Source: Armatimonadota bacterium
GTDB taxonomy: Bacteria; Armatimonadota; Fimbriimonadia; Fimbriimonadales; Fimbriimonadaceae
Direction: 5' to 3'
Assembly (NCBI GenBank): GCA_023428805.1
Contig: JAEYWW010000390.1
Coordinates: forward strand, 1-7,248
Length of the DNA: 7,248 nucleotides
The notes below the pieces were generated by a model that was given only the letters and a program-made list of their open reading frames with translations, searched no databases and had not been told where the DNA came from. Numbering within the stretch: position 1 is the first letter of the stretch; each line of letters opens with the position of its first letter. A program made the translations under genes and the position numbers. Shown here one piece after another: positions 6,941 through 7,248 of the stretch.

Positions 6941-7248
6941 TCAGTCGATGACTTCGACATCAAGCGCCGGAACCATGCCGATCTCGGCCCCGCGCTGAAG
7001 CAGGAGGCGAATCGCCTTGATGCCAGGCTCGCCCATATCTCGGGTGCGTTCGTTGACGTACATCCCGACAAATGTGTCGCTCGTCTCGCGGTCCATTCCG
7101 CGCGCGAACTGGAGGGCGTAGGTGACAGCCTCTTCTCGGTTGGAGAGCGATTTTTCGATGGACTCTCTCATGCAGCGACTGACATCCTTGCAGACTTCCT
7201 CGCCAAGGTCCTTGCGGACGACGTTGACACCCAGTGGAAGGGGGAGTC
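6941..7248 (-). CDS. mqnD: 1,4-dihydroxy-6-naphthoate synthase MqnD (C-terminal part)
   Basis: This gene enters from the right edge and reads leftward to its stop (TCA on the + strand, 6941-6943). About 101 residues are visible. They begin with LPLPLGVNVVRKDLGEEV, the family's LPLPLG-N--R-DLG block. Then come a helix with ESIEKSLSNREEAVTYALQFARGMD, the characteristic MYVNERTRDMGEPG, and a terminal helix ending VPALDVEVID. MqnD converts cyclic dehypoxanthinylfutalosine to 1,4-dihydroxy-6-naphthoate in the futalosine pathway to menaquinone. It has a periplasmic-binding-protein-like fold but is cytosolic. An internal ATG at 7171 is not the true start. The common second Gly of LPLPLGGN is Val here. 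It converges on the five-gene run. Confidence 0.88.
   Translation of the reverse strand, partial: LPLPLGVNVVRKDLGEEVCKDVSRCMRESIEKSLSNREEAVTYALQFARGMDRETSDTFVGMYVNERTRDMGEPGIKAIRLLLQRGAEIGMVPALDVEVID

Noticed and set aside
6826..7071. An 81-codon minus-strand frame spanning the hairpin and the mqnD end
   Set aside because: It overlaps the real mqnD frame in another phase and runs through the terminator hairpin.

Overview
The window looks like a chromosomal segment of a fairly GC-rich bacterium that uses the futalosine route to menaquinone. The style of GroES/GroEL and the partial MqnD fit Planctomycetota (perhaps Phycisphaerae), but that placement is inference from protein style, not from a marker gene. 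GTG and probably leaderless or SD-poor starts are common here.

Layout from left to right. (1) 1-293: the 3' end of an unrecognised + strand gene. (2) 294-2382: the chaperonin operon. A degenerate CIRCE-like operator lies at 325-351, followed by groES (394-717) and groEL (717-2324). The two genes share one base at the TAATG junction, and a textbook intrinsic terminator (2343-2382) closes the unit. (3) 2404-3618: a 404-residue protein of unknown function, visibly AT-richer than everything around it. (4) 3619-4149: about 530 bases without a clear gene, also AT-richer. It holds one plausible sigma70-type promoter and, at 4015-4125, a 36-codon reading frame with a Shine-Dalgarno sequence that would encode a single-pass membrane peptide. 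(5) 4150-6824: five tightly packed + strand genes with gaps of 15, 15, -4 and 33 bases. They encode a DUF1579 protein, a protein of the DNA-alkylation-repair (AlkD-like HEAT repeat) family, an AhpD-like carboxymuconolactone decarboxylase family protein with a CxxC motif, an unknown 119-residue protein, and an unknown 227-residue tail-anchored-like protein with an internal repeat. (6) 6825-6940: an intergenic stretch with a perfect 14-bp hairpin, probably a shared terminator. (7) 6941-7248, minus strand: the C-terminal part of MqnD, converging on the five-gene run.

The chaperonin operon is self-contained and probably under HrcA heat-shock repression. The five-gene run reads like an operon. The CxxC AhpD-like protein and the alkylation-repair-family protein hint at stress or damage protection, but the sequence does not prove a shared pathway. 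I found no mobile element, CRISPR array, tRNA or rRNA. The least explained parts are the AT-rich orphan with its following gap, and the two unknown proteins at the end of the five-gene run.
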